Assembly: GCA_902613065.1 (NCBI GenBank)
Contig: CACMFU010000002.1
Span: forward strand, 1 to 64,000
Length of the DNA stretch: 64,000 nt
Origin: an uncultured Pelagibacteraceae bacterium
GTDB lineage: Bacteria > Pseudomonadota > Alphaproteobacteria > Pelagibacterales > Pelagibacteraceae
Reading direction: 5' to 3'
Part shown: piece after piece, positions 51,337 through 62,311 of the stretch
Layout: every line of letters starts with the position of its first letter
Numbering within the stretch: the first letter of the stretch is position 1
Program-made: the position numbers and the translations under genes
The notes under the pieces: model-generated
Database searches by the model: none
What the model saw: only the letters and a program-made list of their open reading frames with translations
Told to the model about the DNA's origin: nothing

Positions 51337-52778
51337 TATCTCTCAGTTTTATATTTTTGCTCTAAATTATAACTATATTTACTCATTGCATAGCAAATAA
51401 TAAAAAATACTATTGATGCAAACACATACCCTTCCATTGCAAAACCTAACCATTCAGGATTTGTTTTTGCTAAATTAAGCATTCCTACAATCTCCAGAAG
51501 ACCTACAACAAAAATTAGAGGTGTATCTTTGACAAGAGCTAAGAATGTATTTGCTATACCTGGTATGACTAATTTAAGAGCTTGAGGTAAAATAACAAAT
51601 ATATGCATTTTCCAGTAACCCATTCCTAAAGATTTTGCAGCATCATATTGTCCTCTTGGTAAAGCCTGTAAACCCCCTCGTATTACCTCAGCTACATAAG
51701 CAGCTTCAAACAATGATATAGCAATTATAACTCTTACTAGTTTATCAATAAACATGTCCTCTGGTAGAAACATTGGAAACATAACAGACGACATAAATAA
51801 AACGGTGATTAACGGTACACCTCTCCAAAATTCTATAAATCCAATAGAAATGTATTTAATTATTGGTAAATCAGATCTTCTTCCTAAAGATAAGAATAAT
51901 CCAACTGGAAAACAGAATATTAAACAGAAAAATGAAACTATAAAAGTTAGTGATAATCCGCCCCAAGCTCCTGTTTCGACCCATTCGAAAGCTTGTATCT
52001 TACCTAATTCAATTAGTTCTTCGTAAAAAAACACATACTTTAATAATATATAAATTGTGATCGGTATTATTAGAAAATAATACATCTTAAATTTTGAGGG
52101 TATAAAAAAACCTATTACAATCGATATAACAGCAGCAATAATTCCATATGAAAAATCAAAAAATATTGGACCACCTGAAATAAAAAAGAATATAAATAAA
52201 AAGGCAATTACTGGATAAACAACAACATAATACAGTGTTAAATATTTTTTAAATTTTTCGGTTGCAAAAAAACCTACTCCGCCAAGAAAAGCAAGAGCTA
52301 TAAATGATAAATTTATTCTCCACTGTTCTGCATTTGGATACATTCCATACATAAATCTATTAAACCAAGTTTTTATATAGGCCCAGCATGCTCCAGATCC
52401 AGAACATGCATCTTTTGAATCGCCAGCAAAATTTGCATCAATTATGAACCAACTTAACAATGGTGGTAACGATTTGATAACAGCAAATATAATTAATAAT
52501 GATAAAAGAGCATTAAAGTTATTTGTATTAATATTTTTGTTAACAATGTCTAAAAATTTTATACCTGAATATTCAATTCTAATTAAATGCAAAGCAATAA
52601 AACCAATTATTAGAGGCAAAAAGTAACTTATTGTTCCTGGTAGAAAGCTAGTCAAATCTAAACTAAAAAAAGAGTTTAAGAATACAATTAAAATACTTAT
52701 AGAAAATAAACTAATACCTGAATACAAATATGCATAAAGATTATTTTTGTCTGGTGATAAAAAATTTAATTTATTCAT
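51336..52778 (-). CDS. aapM: general L-amino acid ABC transporter permease, extended N-terminus
   Basis: 480 aa; [52 protein letters not shown]. Confidence 0.9.
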   Translation of the reverse strand: MNKLNFLSPDKNNLYAYLYSGISLFSISILIVFLNSFFSLDLTSFLPGTISYFLPLIIGFIALHLIRIEYSGIKFLDIVNKNINTNNFNALLSLLIIFAVIKSLPPLLSWFIIDANFAGDSKDACSGSGACWAYIKTWFNRFMYGMYPNAEQWRINLSFIALAFLGGVGFFATEKFKKYLTLYYVVVYPVIAFLFIFFFISGGPIFFDFSYGIIAAVISIVIGFFIPSKFKMYYFLIIPITIYILLKYVFFYEELIELGKIQAFEWVETGAWGGLSLTFIVSFFCLIFCFPVGLFLSLGRRSDLPIIKYISIGFIEFWRGVPLITVLFMSSVMFPMFLPEDMFIDKLVRVIIAISLFEAAYVAEVIRGGLQALPRGQYDAAKSLGMGYWKMHIFVILPQALKLVIPGIANTFLALVKDTPLIFVVGLLEIVGMLNLAKTNPEWLGFAMEGYVFASIVFFIICYAMSKYSYNLEQKYKTER

Positions 52779-53923
52779 TATTTTTCTTTAATAGCTATTT
52801 TTTTATTATACCAATTCATAAATATTGAGATTGTTATGCTTAAAGTTAAATAAGTTAACATTGTAATTGAAACAATTTCAATTGCTCTTCCTGTTTGCAT
52901 CAAAGCAGTTCCTGCAAAAACAAGTACTAAATCTGGGTATGCAATCGCAGCAGCAAGTGAGGAATTTTTTGTTAAATTTAAATATTGATTAGTTGTTGGA
53001 GGAATTATAATTCTCAATGCTTGAGGCATAACGACTAATTTAAGAACTTGATTAGGTGTTAAACCAATTGAAGCTGCAGCTTCTTTTTGACCTTTGCTAA
53101 CACCCTGAACACCAGCTCTTACACATTCAGCTATAAAAGTTGCAGTATATAAAGATAAAGCTAATGCTAATGAAATTAATTCTGGAGGTAATTTAAGACC
53201 TCCTTTATAAGTAAACGATGTTTTTGATAGTTGTTCAATAACTGGTATTTCAATTGATGCATCAACCCCGCCTAGTAAAAAACTTAATAATGGTAAGATA
53301 ATTAAAAGGCCAATTGATATTAATAAAACGGGAGTTTGAGTTCCTTGATTTTCTTGCTTTTTTTTAGCGTATGCTCTTACAAAAAATATTGCAATTATTG
53401 CTGCAATTACTGAATAAATAAAAATATCTAGATTATTCCAAATAAAAGCTGGAATAAAAAAACCTTTAATTGTTAAAAAGAAAACTCCAAACATGGGTTC
53501 TGCTTTTTCTGGTAAAGGTAATGCTCTTAAAGCAGCAAAATACCAAAAAAATATTTGTAGTAATAAAGGAATGTTTCTAAAAAATTCCACATATATTGCT
53601 GCAGTTCGTTCAATAAGATAATTGCTTGATAATCTGGCTATTCCAACAACAACTCCAATAATTGTAGCAAATATAATTCCAATAACAGAAACTAGAATAG
53701 TATTTAATAATCCAACTAAATAAGCTCTAAAATAGGAATGCGACCCATCATATTCTATTAACGAAAACTGAACATCAAATGAAGATTCTTGAGTTAAAAA
53801 ACCATAACCAAACGTAATACCCCTATTTTCCATATTAACTTGGGCGTTATAAGAAAAGAAACCAAATACTAGTATAACAACTACTAGCGTAAGTAACTGG
53901 GGTAATATTTTCTTAAAATTCAC
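52778..53923 (-). CDS. aapQ: general L-amino acid ABC transporter permease
   Basis: 381 aa; VEFFRNIPLLLQIFFWYFA, ECVRAGVQGVSKGQKEAAASIGL. Confidence 0.92.
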   Translation of the reverse strand: MNFKKILPQLLTLVVVILVFGFFSYNAQVNMENRGITFGYGFLTQESSFDVQFSLIEYDGSHSYFRAYLVGLLNTILVSVIGIIFATIIGVVVGIARLSSNYLIERTAAIYVEFFRNIPLLLQIFFWYFAALRALPLPEKAEPMFGVFFLTIKGFFIPAFIWNNLDIFIYSVIAAIIAIFFVRAYAKKKQENQGTQTPVLLISIGLLIILPLLSFLLGGVDASIEIPVIEQLSKTSFTYKGGLKLPPELISLALALSLYTATFIAECVRAGVQGVSKGQKEAAASIGLTPNQVLKLVVMPQALRIIIPPTTNQYLNLTKNSSLAAAIAYPDLVLVFAGTALMQTGRAIEIVSITMLTYLTLSITISIFMNWYNKKIAIKEK

Positions 53924-53946
53924 TGTTATTAAGGTTTATAAAAAAA

Positions 53947-53968
53947 AGGGCTAGAAAAATCTAGCCCT
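53947..53968 (-). terminator. Intrinsic terminator/attenuator between aapJ and aapQ
   Basis: AGGGCTAGA-AAAA-TCTAGCCCT stem; minus strand continues into a T7 tract. Confidence 0.88.
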
Positions 53969-53991
53969 CTTTATATTCTTTTTAAAAAGAA

Positions 53992-55032
53992 TTATCTTGC
54001 TGGTGGTACGTAAAGTATTCCACCTTTAGTCCATAACTCATTTGGACCTCTATCAGGTAGAATTCCTGTGTCAGCTATATTTCTTTTATAGCTTTCACCG
54101 TAATTTCCAACTTGCTTGATTATTCTTAAACTCCACTCATTATCTAAACCTAAAGCGGCTCCTAATTCACCTTCAGCTCCAACTAGTCTTTTTACAGCTG
54201 GATTATCTGAAGTTTTCATCATGTCAGCATTTGCTGATGTTACGCCATACTCTTCAGCTTCGATCATAGTATTTAGTGACCATCTTACGATATCTTCCCA
54301 AACAGAATCACCTTGTCTAACAACTGGGCCTAATGGCTCTTTTGAAATTGTTTCAGGTAATACCATATGATCATCTGGATTGCTCAATTTAATTCTTTGA
54401 GCGGCTAGACCAGATTTATCTGTAGTATATGTATCACATCTTCCGGCATCATATGCGGCCACAACTTCGTCAGCTTTTTCAAAAGTAACTGGCTCATATT
54501 TGATTCCTTTTGAATTAAAGAAATCTCTCATATTAAGCTCTGTTGTAGTTCCAAGGTTAGTACATGCAGAAACACCAGCTTTGAAATCATTAACCGATGA
54601 AATTCCTGAATTTTTTCTAACCATAAAACCTTGACCATCATAGAAGTTTACTCCTACGAAAGTAAGACCGATATCCGCATCCCTTGAAAGAGTCCAAGTA
54701 GTATTTCTAGATAGAATATCTATCTCGTTAGAAGTTAATGCAGTAAATCTTTCTTTAGCACTTAGTGGAGTAAATTTAACTTTACTCGAGTCACCTAAAA
54801 CAGCAGCGGCTACTGCTCTACATACATCAACGTCAACACCAGTCCAGTTTCCTGCGGCATCAGCATTAGAAAATCCTGGTAAACCTTGTGAAACACCACA
54901 TCTCACAAAACCTTTTTTCTGAGTGTTTTTAAGAGTTTTTGACTTTTTTGCAGCCATTGTTTCTGTTGTAAAAGTAAATAAAACAGCAAACATTGCAACA
55001 AATGAAGTCAATCGTTTTACTAATTTAAACAT
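53992..55032 (-). CDS. aapJ: general L-amino acid ABC transporter substrate-binding protein
   Basis: 346 aa; GFVRCGVSQGLPGFSNADAAGNWTGVDVDVCRAVAAAVLGD. Confidence 0.94.
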   Translation of the reverse strand: MFKLVKRLTSFVAMFAVLFTFTTETMAAKKSKTLKNTQKKGFVRCGVSQGLPGFSNADAAGNWTGVDVDVCRAVAAAVLGDSSKVKFTPLSAKERFTALTSNEIDILSRNTTWTLSRDADIGLTFVGVNFYDGQGFMVRKNSGISSVNDFKAGVSACTNLGTTTELNMRDFFNSKGIKYEPVTFEKADEVVAAYDAGRCDTYTTDKSGLAAQRIKLSNPDDHMVLPETISKEPLGPVVRQGDSVWEDIVRWSLNTMIEAEEYGVTSANADMMKTSDNPAVKRLVGAEGELGAALGLDNEWSLRIIKQVGNYGESYKRNIADTGILPDRGPNELWTKGGILYVPPAR

Positions 55033-55052
55033 TATTTATTCCTCTTGTTTAT

Positions 55053-55070
55053 TTATTTGTTAACAAATAA
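55053..55070. promoter_or_regulatory. 18-bp perfect palindrome TTATTTGTTAACAAATAA upstream of aapJ
   Basis: Read directly; ends 20 bp before the aapJ ATG on the minus strand. Confidence 0.5.
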
Positions 55071-55163
55071 TTCAAATTAATTTTTGAATTGACCAAGTAA
55101 AGCAGAAAGTATGAAACGCATCAATATTAAATTAATCGCAAAATTTATACCTTATTTGGTATT

Positions 55164-55240
55164 TGGCGCGCTCTGAAGGATTCGAACCTTCGACCTACGG
55201 TTTAGAAAACCGTTGCTCTATCCAGCTGAGCTAAGAGCGC
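55164..55240 (-). tRNA. tRNA-Arg(TCT)
   Basis: Reverse complement GCGCTCTTAGCTCAGCTGGATAGAGCAACGGTTTTCTAAACCG...AGAGCGCGCCA; anticodon TCT. Confidence 0.96.
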
Positions 55241-55264
55241 ACATTATTTATTTATAATACTAAT

Positions 55265-56674
55265 TTAATTTTTGAAAAGAAATTTTTTTAATAAAATAAT
55301 AACTGATAATAGTTCAATTCGTCCAATAATCATAAATATAATTAATGAAATTTTACCAAATATACTAAAGTTATAAAAATTCATGTTGGCCAAATCATAC
55401 ATTTCAGAGTTAACAGTGTTCATTATTGTTAAGATACCTAGTTTAAAAGACGATTCAAAATCTAAATTAGAAACTGTTAAAAGAATTGATATTGAAAATA
55501 AAGAAATAATAAAAATTATAATTGCAAAAAAATATTTATTTATATCATGGATATTCACACTCATTTTATTTAAAGATAGTTTATTAGAATAAACTTGATT
55601 AGGTTTTGAATGAGATAACAAATTATTTATTGAGAATTTTATTAAAGTTAAAACTTTTATTACTCTTAAACCTGAACTAGTTGAAAAAAAAGATCCACCA
55701 AGTATAACAAGAATAAGAAATACAAATACGAGATTTTTAGGAACTTGTTCAAATGAAATTCCAATATTTGAAACGCTACTTGATATAGAAACTAATACAT
55801 TTAAAAAATTATTATCATAATTAAAAAATATAAATGATAATACAATTACAATTAAAAGATAAATTAAAATATTAAAATCTTCACTTAAATAATTAATATT
55901 TTTTTTTTTAAAAAAAATTAAATTAAAAATAAAAAAAAGACTAAAGTATGCAAATAACATTGATATAGATAAAATAATTTTACTTATGTCTGTACTAAAA
56001 GTGTTATCAAAATTATCATTCGGTAAAAAACCTCCAGATGATATTATTGTTAGAGCATAATTATAAGAGTCATATGATCGTAAATTTACTAATTTTAACA
56101 TTATAAAAATAAGAATTGTCATAAATAAATAGATAATTATTATTTTAAAGTATTGTTTAAATATTTCAGAAGAATTTAATGAAATATAATTTGTCAAAGA
56201 TCTTTTTAAATTTTCATCAAATAAATCTATAAGCAATAAAATTGAAAATAGAAAATACAAACCACCTATCCATTGAGAGCTGGATCGCCACAAAATTAAA
56301 GTTTGATCTAATTGATCCAAATTATTAAAAATTGTAAATCCTGTAGATGTAAAGCCCGAAATAGCTTCAAAATAACAGTTAATTATTTCGATATTATCAA
56401 TACTAAGATAATAAGGAATTGATATTGCCACAGGCAAAATTAGATAACCAATTAAAACAATTATAATTCTCTCAAATAAATTAATTTTTTCAAATCTATA
56501 TTTTTTGAATATTAATAAAAAAAGTCCAATAATAAGAGTAATAACAAATGTAAAAATATAATTACCAAGATTATTTAAAAGATTAAAATAATATGTGTAA
56601 ATAATATTAAAGAATGAAAAAAAACTTATAACTAAAAAAAAAATACCAAAGTATTTTAGGGCAAATATATTCAT
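55265..56674 (-). CDS. trkH: Trk/Ktr-type potassium uptake membrane protein
   Basis: 469 aa, multi-TM; FEAISGFTSTGFTIF, LWRSSSQWIGGLYFL; adjacent to trkA. Confidence 0.9.
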   Translation of the reverse strand: MNIFALKYFGIFFLVISFFSFFNIIYTYYFNLLNNLGNYIFTFVITLIIGLFLLIFKKYRFEKINLFERIIIVLIGYLILPVAISIPYYLSIDNIEIINCYFEAISGFTSTGFTIFNNLDQLDQTLILWRSSSQWIGGLYFLFSILLLIDLFDENLKRSLTNYISLNSSEIFKQYFKIIIIYLFMTILIFIMLKLVNLRSYDSYNYALTIISSGGFLPNDNFDNTFSTDISKIILSISMLFAYFSLFFIFNLIFFKKKNINYLSEDFNILIYLLIVIVLSFIFFNYDNNFLNVLVSISSSVSNIGISFEQVPKNLVFVFLILVILGGSFFSTSSGLRVIKVLTLIKFSINNLLSHSKPNQVYSNKLSLNKMSVNIHDINKYFFAIIIFIISLFSISILLTVSNLDFESSFKLGILTIMNTVNSEMYDLANMNFYNFSIFGKISLIIFMIIGRIELLSVIILLKKFLFKN

Positions 56675-56677
56675 TAA

Positions 56678-58051
56678 TTAGATTGAGCTTATTCTAAATA
56701 AATTTTCTACCAGGGGTAATTGATCTCTTTTTGCTAACAATACTACGGTATCATTTTTTTGAAATATATATTTTGATGAAGGCAGAATAAATTTATTATT
56801 CCTTAAAATTGCTCCCACACGAATTTCATCTGGTAAATCAGCATTTTTTAATTCTTTATTAACTAATTCTGAAGTTTCTAAAATATCAGCTTCTATAACT
56901 TCATACTCACCATTCAAAATTGTATAAGCATTCTCAATTGTGCCTTTATGAACATGTTTTAATATACTCGATACTGTACTCATTCTAGGATCGATTAAAT
57001 CGTCAATTTTTAAAGATGATTGCAGTAATGAATAATTAGGTTTATTCACCAAAGCCATAGTTCTTTTATCTTTTGAAAACTTTTCTACAAGAACACTAAC
57101 CATTAAATTATCTTCATCATCATTTGTTAAAGCTAATACAGTTTCTACTTCATCTAAATTAGCTTCATTTAGCACGTCTTCATCTAAACCATTTCCATTA
57201 ATTACAATGGTGTCATTTAAATAATTTGCAATAAATTCAGCTCTATTTTTATCTTTTTCAATAATTTTAACTCTTGCCTCGTCAAAATTATTTTCTATGT
57301 TAGTTGCTAAATTAAATCCAATATTGCCTCCACCTATTATGAGTATTTTGCTTGAAATTTTTTCATTGTGTCCAAAAACTTTTAGCGTTTCTTCCATTTG
57401 ATTTGAATTAACAATTACATATGCTTTGTCATTATGTTTAAGTTTATCATCTTTTTTTAATATCTTAAAATTTTCTTCTCGAATAACACCTAAAATATAA
57501 GCATTTAAATTCGGAAATTTGTTTGTTAATTCTTTTAATTTTATTTCATGAATAGGGCATTTTTCATCAATTAAAATTTCAAGTAATCTAAGTTTATTCT
57601 CTGCAAAAGGAACATTATCCAGGGCTCCTGGTGCCTCTAATTTTCTTTGCAATGATTTTGCAATTTCTAGTTCTGGTGAAATAACATAGTCAATTGGTAA
57701 ATTTTCTTTATTAAAAAGTGTTGAAAATTTTGGATCTAAATATTCTTGGGATCTAATTCTTGCAATTTTTTTGGGTACTTTAAATAGTGAATATGCAATT
57801 TGACAAATAAGCATATTAATTTCGTCATTTCTCGTAACAGCTATTAACATATCTGCTTCTGCAGTATTAGCACGATCTAAAATTTCAGGAGATGTGGCTT
57901 TACCAACAATTGCTTTTACATCAAGAGACTCGTTAATTTTTTGAATATCTTCACTTGATTGATCAATAACAGTTATAGAGTGGTTTTGCTCTGTAAGTAA
58001 TTTGGCTATTGTGAAACCTACTCTACCTGCACCACATATTAATATATTCAT
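56678..58051 (-). CDS. trkA: Trk potassium transporter regulatory subunit
   Basis: 457 aa; two Rossmann TrkA-N domains (MNILICGAGRVGFTIA, KILIIGGGNIGFNLA). Confidence 0.95.
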   Translation of the reverse strand: MNILICGAGRVGFTIAKLLTEQNHSITVIDQSSEDIQKINESLDVKAIVGKATSPEILDRANTAEADMLIAVTRNDEINMLICQIAYSLFKVPKKIARIRSQEYLDPKFSTLFNKENLPIDYVISPELEIAKSLQRKLEAPGALDNVPFAENKLRLLEILIDEKCPIHEIKLKELTNKFPNLNAYILGVIREENFKILKKDDKLKHNDKAYVIVNSNQMEETLKVFGHNEKISSKILIIGGGNIGFNLATNIENNFDEARVKIIEKDKNRAEFIANYLNDTIVINGNGLDEDVLNEANLDEVETVLALTNDDEDNLMVSVLVEKFSKDKRTMALVNKPNYSLLQSSLKIDDLIDPRMSTVSSILKHVHKGTIENAYTILNGEYEVIEADILETSELVNKELKNADLPDEIRVGAILRNNKFILPSSKYIFQKNDTVVLLAKRDQLPLVENLFRISSI

Positions 58052-59406
58052 TAATTTAGATCCTTAACACCTAATAATTTTAATTTCCTGTGAAGAGCAG
58101 ATCTTTCCATACCAACAAATTTCGCAGTTTTTGAAATATTTCCTCCAAATTTTTTAATTTGAGAAATTAAATATTCTTTCTCAAAATTTTCTCTCGCTTC
58201 TCTCAATGGTATTGACAAATTTTCTGCAACTGAAAAAGTTTCAATTGCAGATTTTGATAATGTTTCTTTAATAATTTCCAATATTTTTTCATCGTCATTG
58301 CCTGGGGATAGTATAGCTATTCTTTCAATAAGATTACGTAATTCTCGCACATTACCTGGCCAATCATAATTTAAAAGGTAATTATAATCTTTAATTTTAA
58401 ATATTCTATAATTGTAAGTATTACAGATATTTTCTATAAAATATTCTACTAGCAATGGAATATCTTCTATTCTTTTATTTAAAGGTTCAATTTCAATATT
58501 AAAGACATTTAATCTGTGAAATAAATCTTCTCTAAAATTTCCATTTCTTATCTCGTTACTAATATTTTTACTAGATGCACAAATAATTCTAACATCAACT
58601 TCTATGTCATGATTACTATTAATTCTCTTAAATTTTTGATCTATAACAACTCTTAATATTTTAGACTGTGTTTCGAGAGGAATTTCTGTAACCTCATCAA
58701 TCAATAAAACACCACCAGATGCTTTTTCTAAAGCACCATAAACTATTGATCCATCTTTTTTTTCCTCACCGAACAATTCTAACTCATATTTTTTTGAGTC
58801 TAACAATGCGCCATTTATAATTATAAACGGTCCTTTTGATCGTTTAGAATTTTTATAAATTTTTCTGGAAATCAATTCTTTTCCTGATCCGGTTGGACCA
58901 CTAACAAAGACTCTACTTTCGGATTGAGATAATTTTTGGATCTGATCTTTTATAGAAGTAATATTTGAGCTTTTGCCTATTATTTCAAATGAATGGAATA
59001 ATTTATTTGATAAAGATTTATTTTCTTTTTTTAAATTAAAATTTTCTACAGCTCTCTTAACAAAATTGAGCAATCTTTCTTTATCAAAAGGCTTTTGGAT
59101 AAATTCAAAAGCTCCAGATCTTAACGAATTTATTGCCATCTCAATATTGGCATGTCCAGAAATAATTATTACTGGTATATCTGTATTTTTAGTTTTAATA
59201 TGTTCAAGAAGTTGAATTCCATCATTATCACCTTTATCTAATTTAACATCGATAATAGCTACGTTGGGTAATTTTTTATCTATTTCTGTTAGTCCTTGAT
59301 TAAAATTTGCTGCCAATCTTGTTTTATAACCAGCATCTTGAATAAGTTCATCAAGAATATTTCTAATATCTGCGTTGTCATCTATTATTAATATTTCTGT
59401 TGCCAT
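58051..59406 (-). CDS. ntrX: NtrX-like response regulator (receiver + AAA+ + Fis-type HTH)
   Basis: 451 aa; VIDVKLDKGDNDG receiver, GPTGSGKELISRKIY, ISKTAKFVGMERSALHRKLKLLGV. Confidence 0.92.
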   Translation of the reverse strand: MATEILIIDDNADIRNILDELIQDAGYKTRLAANFNQGLTEIDKKLPNVAIIDVKLDKGDNDGIQLLEHIKTKNTDIPVIIISGHANIEMAINSLRSGAFEFIQKPFDKERLLNFVKRAVENFNLKKENKSLSNKLFHSFEIIGKSSNITSIKDQIQKLSQSESRVFVSGPTGSGKELISRKIYKNSKRSKGPFIIINGALLDSKKYELELFGEEKKDGSIVYGALEKASGGVLLIDEVTEIPLETQSKILRVVIDQKFKRINSNHDIEVDVRIICASSKNISNEIRNGNFREDLFHRLNVFNIEIEPLNKRIEDIPLLVEYFIENICNTYNYRIFKIKDYNYLLNYDWPGNVRELRNLIERIAILSPGNDDEKILEIIKETLSKSAIETFSVAENLSIPLREARENFEKEYLISQIKKFGGNISKTAKFVGMERSALHRKLKLLGVKDLN

Positions 59407-59409
59407 AAA

Positions 59410-61182
59410 TTACTTTGGAATTATGATTTGAACTCTAGCACCATTATTTGTATTTAAAAATTTAATTGATCCATTATGGTCATTTATGATTTTATCTACT
59501 ATTGATAATCCTAAGCCAGTCCCTTTTTCTTTGGTTGTATAATATGGTTTAATAATATCTTTGGTCTTTTTATCTTTAAAACCTTCACCTGTATCAATTA
59601 AATTAACTGTTATATAGTCTCTTCTTTGATTGATTTCTATATCAATATTTTTCAATGAATTTGTGGTTTTTTTTACTTTTTCCGTAATACTCTCAATAGA
59701 GTTTTTAATTAAATTAAAAAATAACCTATTGAATTGTTCATTATCAAAATTAATAATAACTTTTTTTCCTGTTTTGTTAATAATTTTAAAATTTATAGAA
59801 CTATCAATTTTTTTTAAAAGTTCTACATTTTCATTCAAAACTTTAATCAAATCATTATTTTTAAAATGAGGTTTTGGCATTCTTGCAAAATTAGAAAATT
59901 CATTTACTAAATTTTCAATTTGTTTTATTTGCTTTAAAATAGTTTTTAAATTATTTTGATATTTGAGTTTTTTTTCATCATTTAAATTAGGTAAATATTT
60001 AGAGTTAAGATTATCTATTGTTAATTGTATTGGAGTTAATGGATTTTTAATTTCATGAGCCATTTTTCTAGCAACTGTTTCCCATGCTTCGTGCCTTTCA
60101 TTTGAAAGAAGTTTGTCTTGCTGATTTTTTAGTTTTTCTATCATCGAATTAAAGTTTTTGTTTAATAACTCCATTTCTCTGTCTGCTTTTAATTCAGGAA
60201 CTTTGGCATCCAAATTTCCTTTTCCAATTTTTTCAGATGCGGTAATGAGATTATTGATTGAGATAAAAAATCTTGAGGAAAATCTGATTGCTATTGATAT
60301 TGATAAGAATAACAAAAGTGTAACTAAAGATATATATATAATAGCAAAAGAAATTCTTATTCCTAAACTTTGATTCTCAACAGTATAATAAAAATTTAAT
60401 GCCTCTTCCGACTCAATTAGATAATTAGATATATTCTTATCGAGACTTTTCACAACATATAAAAAAGTATCTTCAAAATTTTGTAATCTTATTACAGCTG
60501 CAGATCTATTTTCAGGAGCATTTATAATTTTTAATGGTCTATCATCAGATTTTACCATATTAATAGCTTGATCCTCAATTTTAATATAACTAGAATCATT
60601 TGCTGAAATAATTAATTCGCCTTCTGAATTAATCAAATAAAGTTGATCAATATCTCTAATTAAGTTTTGAGTATTTAAGAAGGCTTTAAATCTATCTGGA
60701 TCAGTTTTGTAAATATTAAAATACTTGTTTAGATCAAATGCAATTAAAACTATTTCAGACTGAATTTTATTTCTTTTTTCATCAACATAATTTTTAGCAA
60801 TTTCATAAGAATTATTAACAGCAGTTGTAATTTTTTTATCAAAATATTTCTCAAGAGCGAAAGAAAAAATAAATAGAGAAAATATTGCAATTAGTGATGA
60901 TGGAATTAGAGTAAAAAGTCCAAAAGATATTATATATTTTTTATTTGCAACAGAACCTCTGGTGTTTATATTATTTTTAATTGAATTCTTAATATCAACA
61001 AAAATTAAAATAAAAAATAATACCAAAAAAACAATGTTAATAATTAAAACTAACTGTAGGTTTTGTTCGTTCAATTCGATAAAACTTCTATCAATAAATG
61101 TTAAAAATGTAATAAAAGATAGAAATAAGGTTAGAAGAAATATTATTATAATAAATAAATTTCTTTTTATGAATGTTAGCAT
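59410..61182 (-). CDS. ntrY: NtrY-like membrane sensor histidine kinase
   Basis: 590 aa; N-terminal TMs, HAMP, MAHEIKNPLTPIQLTIDNL, GTGLGLSIVDKI. Confidence 0.92.
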   Translation of the reverse strand: MLTFIKRNLFIIIIFLLTLFLSFITFLTFIDRSFIELNEQNLQLVLIINIVFLVLFFILIFVDIKNSIKNNINTRGSVANKKYIISFGLFTLIPSSLIAIFSLFIFSFALEKYFDKKITTAVNNSYEIAKNYVDEKRNKIQSEIVLIAFDLNKYFNIYKTDPDRFKAFLNTQNLIRDIDQLYLINSEGELIISANDSSYIKIEDQAINMVKSDDRPLKIINAPENRSAAVIRLQNFEDTFLYVVKSLDKNISNYLIESEEALNFYYTVENQSLGIRISFAIIYISLVTLLLFLSISIAIRFSSRFFISINNLITASEKIGKGNLDAKVPELKADREMELLNKNFNSMIEKLKNQQDKLLSNERHEAWETVARKMAHEIKNPLTPIQLTIDNLNSKYLPNLNDEKKLKYQNNLKTILKQIKQIENLVNEFSNFARMPKPHFKNNDLIKVLNENVELLKKIDSSINFKIINKTGKKVIINFDNEQFNRLFFNLIKNSIESITEKVKKTTNSLKNIDIEINQRRDYITVNLIDTGEGFKDKKTKDIIKPYYTTKEKGTGLGLSIVDKIINDHNGSIKFLNTNNGARVQIIIPK

Positions 61183-61219
61183 AAACTATGAATATATATA
61201 AAAATTTATAAATAAATAC

Positions 61220-62311
61220 ATGAGTGATTGTTTTATATTATTAAGTGCAGGAAAAAGTAAGAGATTTAAATCAAAATTAAATAAGCAATTTATAACCTAT
61301 AAAAATAAGCCTTTATTTGAACATTCATTGAAAACTGCCTTAAACTCAAAACTGTTTAAAAAAATTTTAATAGTTTCAAATAAGAAAATTATTTATAAAA
61401 ATATAAGTGTAATAAAAGGTGGAAAAGAAAGACATAATTCAACCCAGAATGCTCTTAATTTTTTAAAAAATAAAAAAATTAAAAATGTATTTATTCATGA
61501 TGCAGCAAGACCAAATTTATCAATTAATTTACTAAAAAAATTAAAAAAAGAATTAAAATATAATAATGCAGTTGTTCCCTTTTTAAAATCTGAAAATTCA
61601 GTAAAGTATAAAATTAAAAATAAAATCTATAATTTGGATCGTAATAAAGTTTTGCTGACACAAACACCACAGTGTTTTAATTTTCAAGAACTTTTCAACT
61701 TATACAAAGCGAATAAAGAAAAAATTACAGATGAAGCTAGTTTGTACCTAAAAAATAATAGAAAAATTAAATTTATTCCTGGAGATAAAAGAAACTTTAA
61801 GATTACAACAATAGATGATTTAAATTATCTAGAATCAGAAACATATTTTGGTATAGGTTTCGATGTTCATAGATTAATTAAAAATAAAAAACTTTTTCTA
61901 GGGGGTGTAAAAATTCCTTTTCACTCAGGTCTCAAAGGTCATTCAGATGGTGACGTTGTTTTGCATGCAATTATAGATGCATTTTTAGGGGCAATGAGAA
62001 AAAGTGATATTGGCACACTGTTCCCAAGTAATTCAAGCAAATTTAAAAATATTAGGTCTAAGAATATGCTCTCACCAGTTCTTAAATTTTTAAATGATAA
62101 TAATTTTTCAATAAACAATATAGATATTAATTTAATATGTGAAAATCCAAAAGTTACAAAAATTAGAAACAAAATAATTAAGTCATTATCAAATTTACTA
62201 TCTATAAATAGAAATTTAATAAATTTAAAAGGCAAAACAGTTGAAAAATTAGGTATAATTGGAAAAGAACAAGCTATTGCATGTGAGGTTGTTTGCTCAT
62301 TATCAAAATGA
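61220..62311 (+). CDS. ispDF: bifunctional IspD/IspF isoprenoid biosynthesis enzyme
   Basis: 363 aa; IspD half (HDAARP) fused to IspF half (GIGFDVHRLI, GHSDGDVVLHAIIDA). Confidence 0.95.
   Translation: MSDCFILLSAGKSKRFKSKLNKQFITYKNKPLFEHSLKTALNSKLFKKILIVSNKKIIYKNISVIKGGKERHNSTQNALNFLKNKKIKNVFIHDAARPNLSINLLKKLKKELKYNNAVVPFLKSENSVKYKIKNKIYNLDRNKVLLTQTPQCFNFQELFNLYKANKEKITDEASLYLKNNRKIKFIPGDKRNFKITTIDDLNYLESETYFGIGFDVHRLIKNKKLFLGGVKIPFHSGLKGHSDGDVVLHAIIDAFLGAMRKSDIGTLFPSNSSKFKNIRSKNMLSPVLKFLNDNNFSINNIDINLICENPKVTKIRNKIIKSLSNLLSINRNLINLKGKTVEKLGIIGKEQAIACEVVCSLSK

Noticed and set aside
61939-62235. 98-aa minus-strand ORF inside ispDF
   Set aside because: Antisense shadow of the conserved IspF domain.
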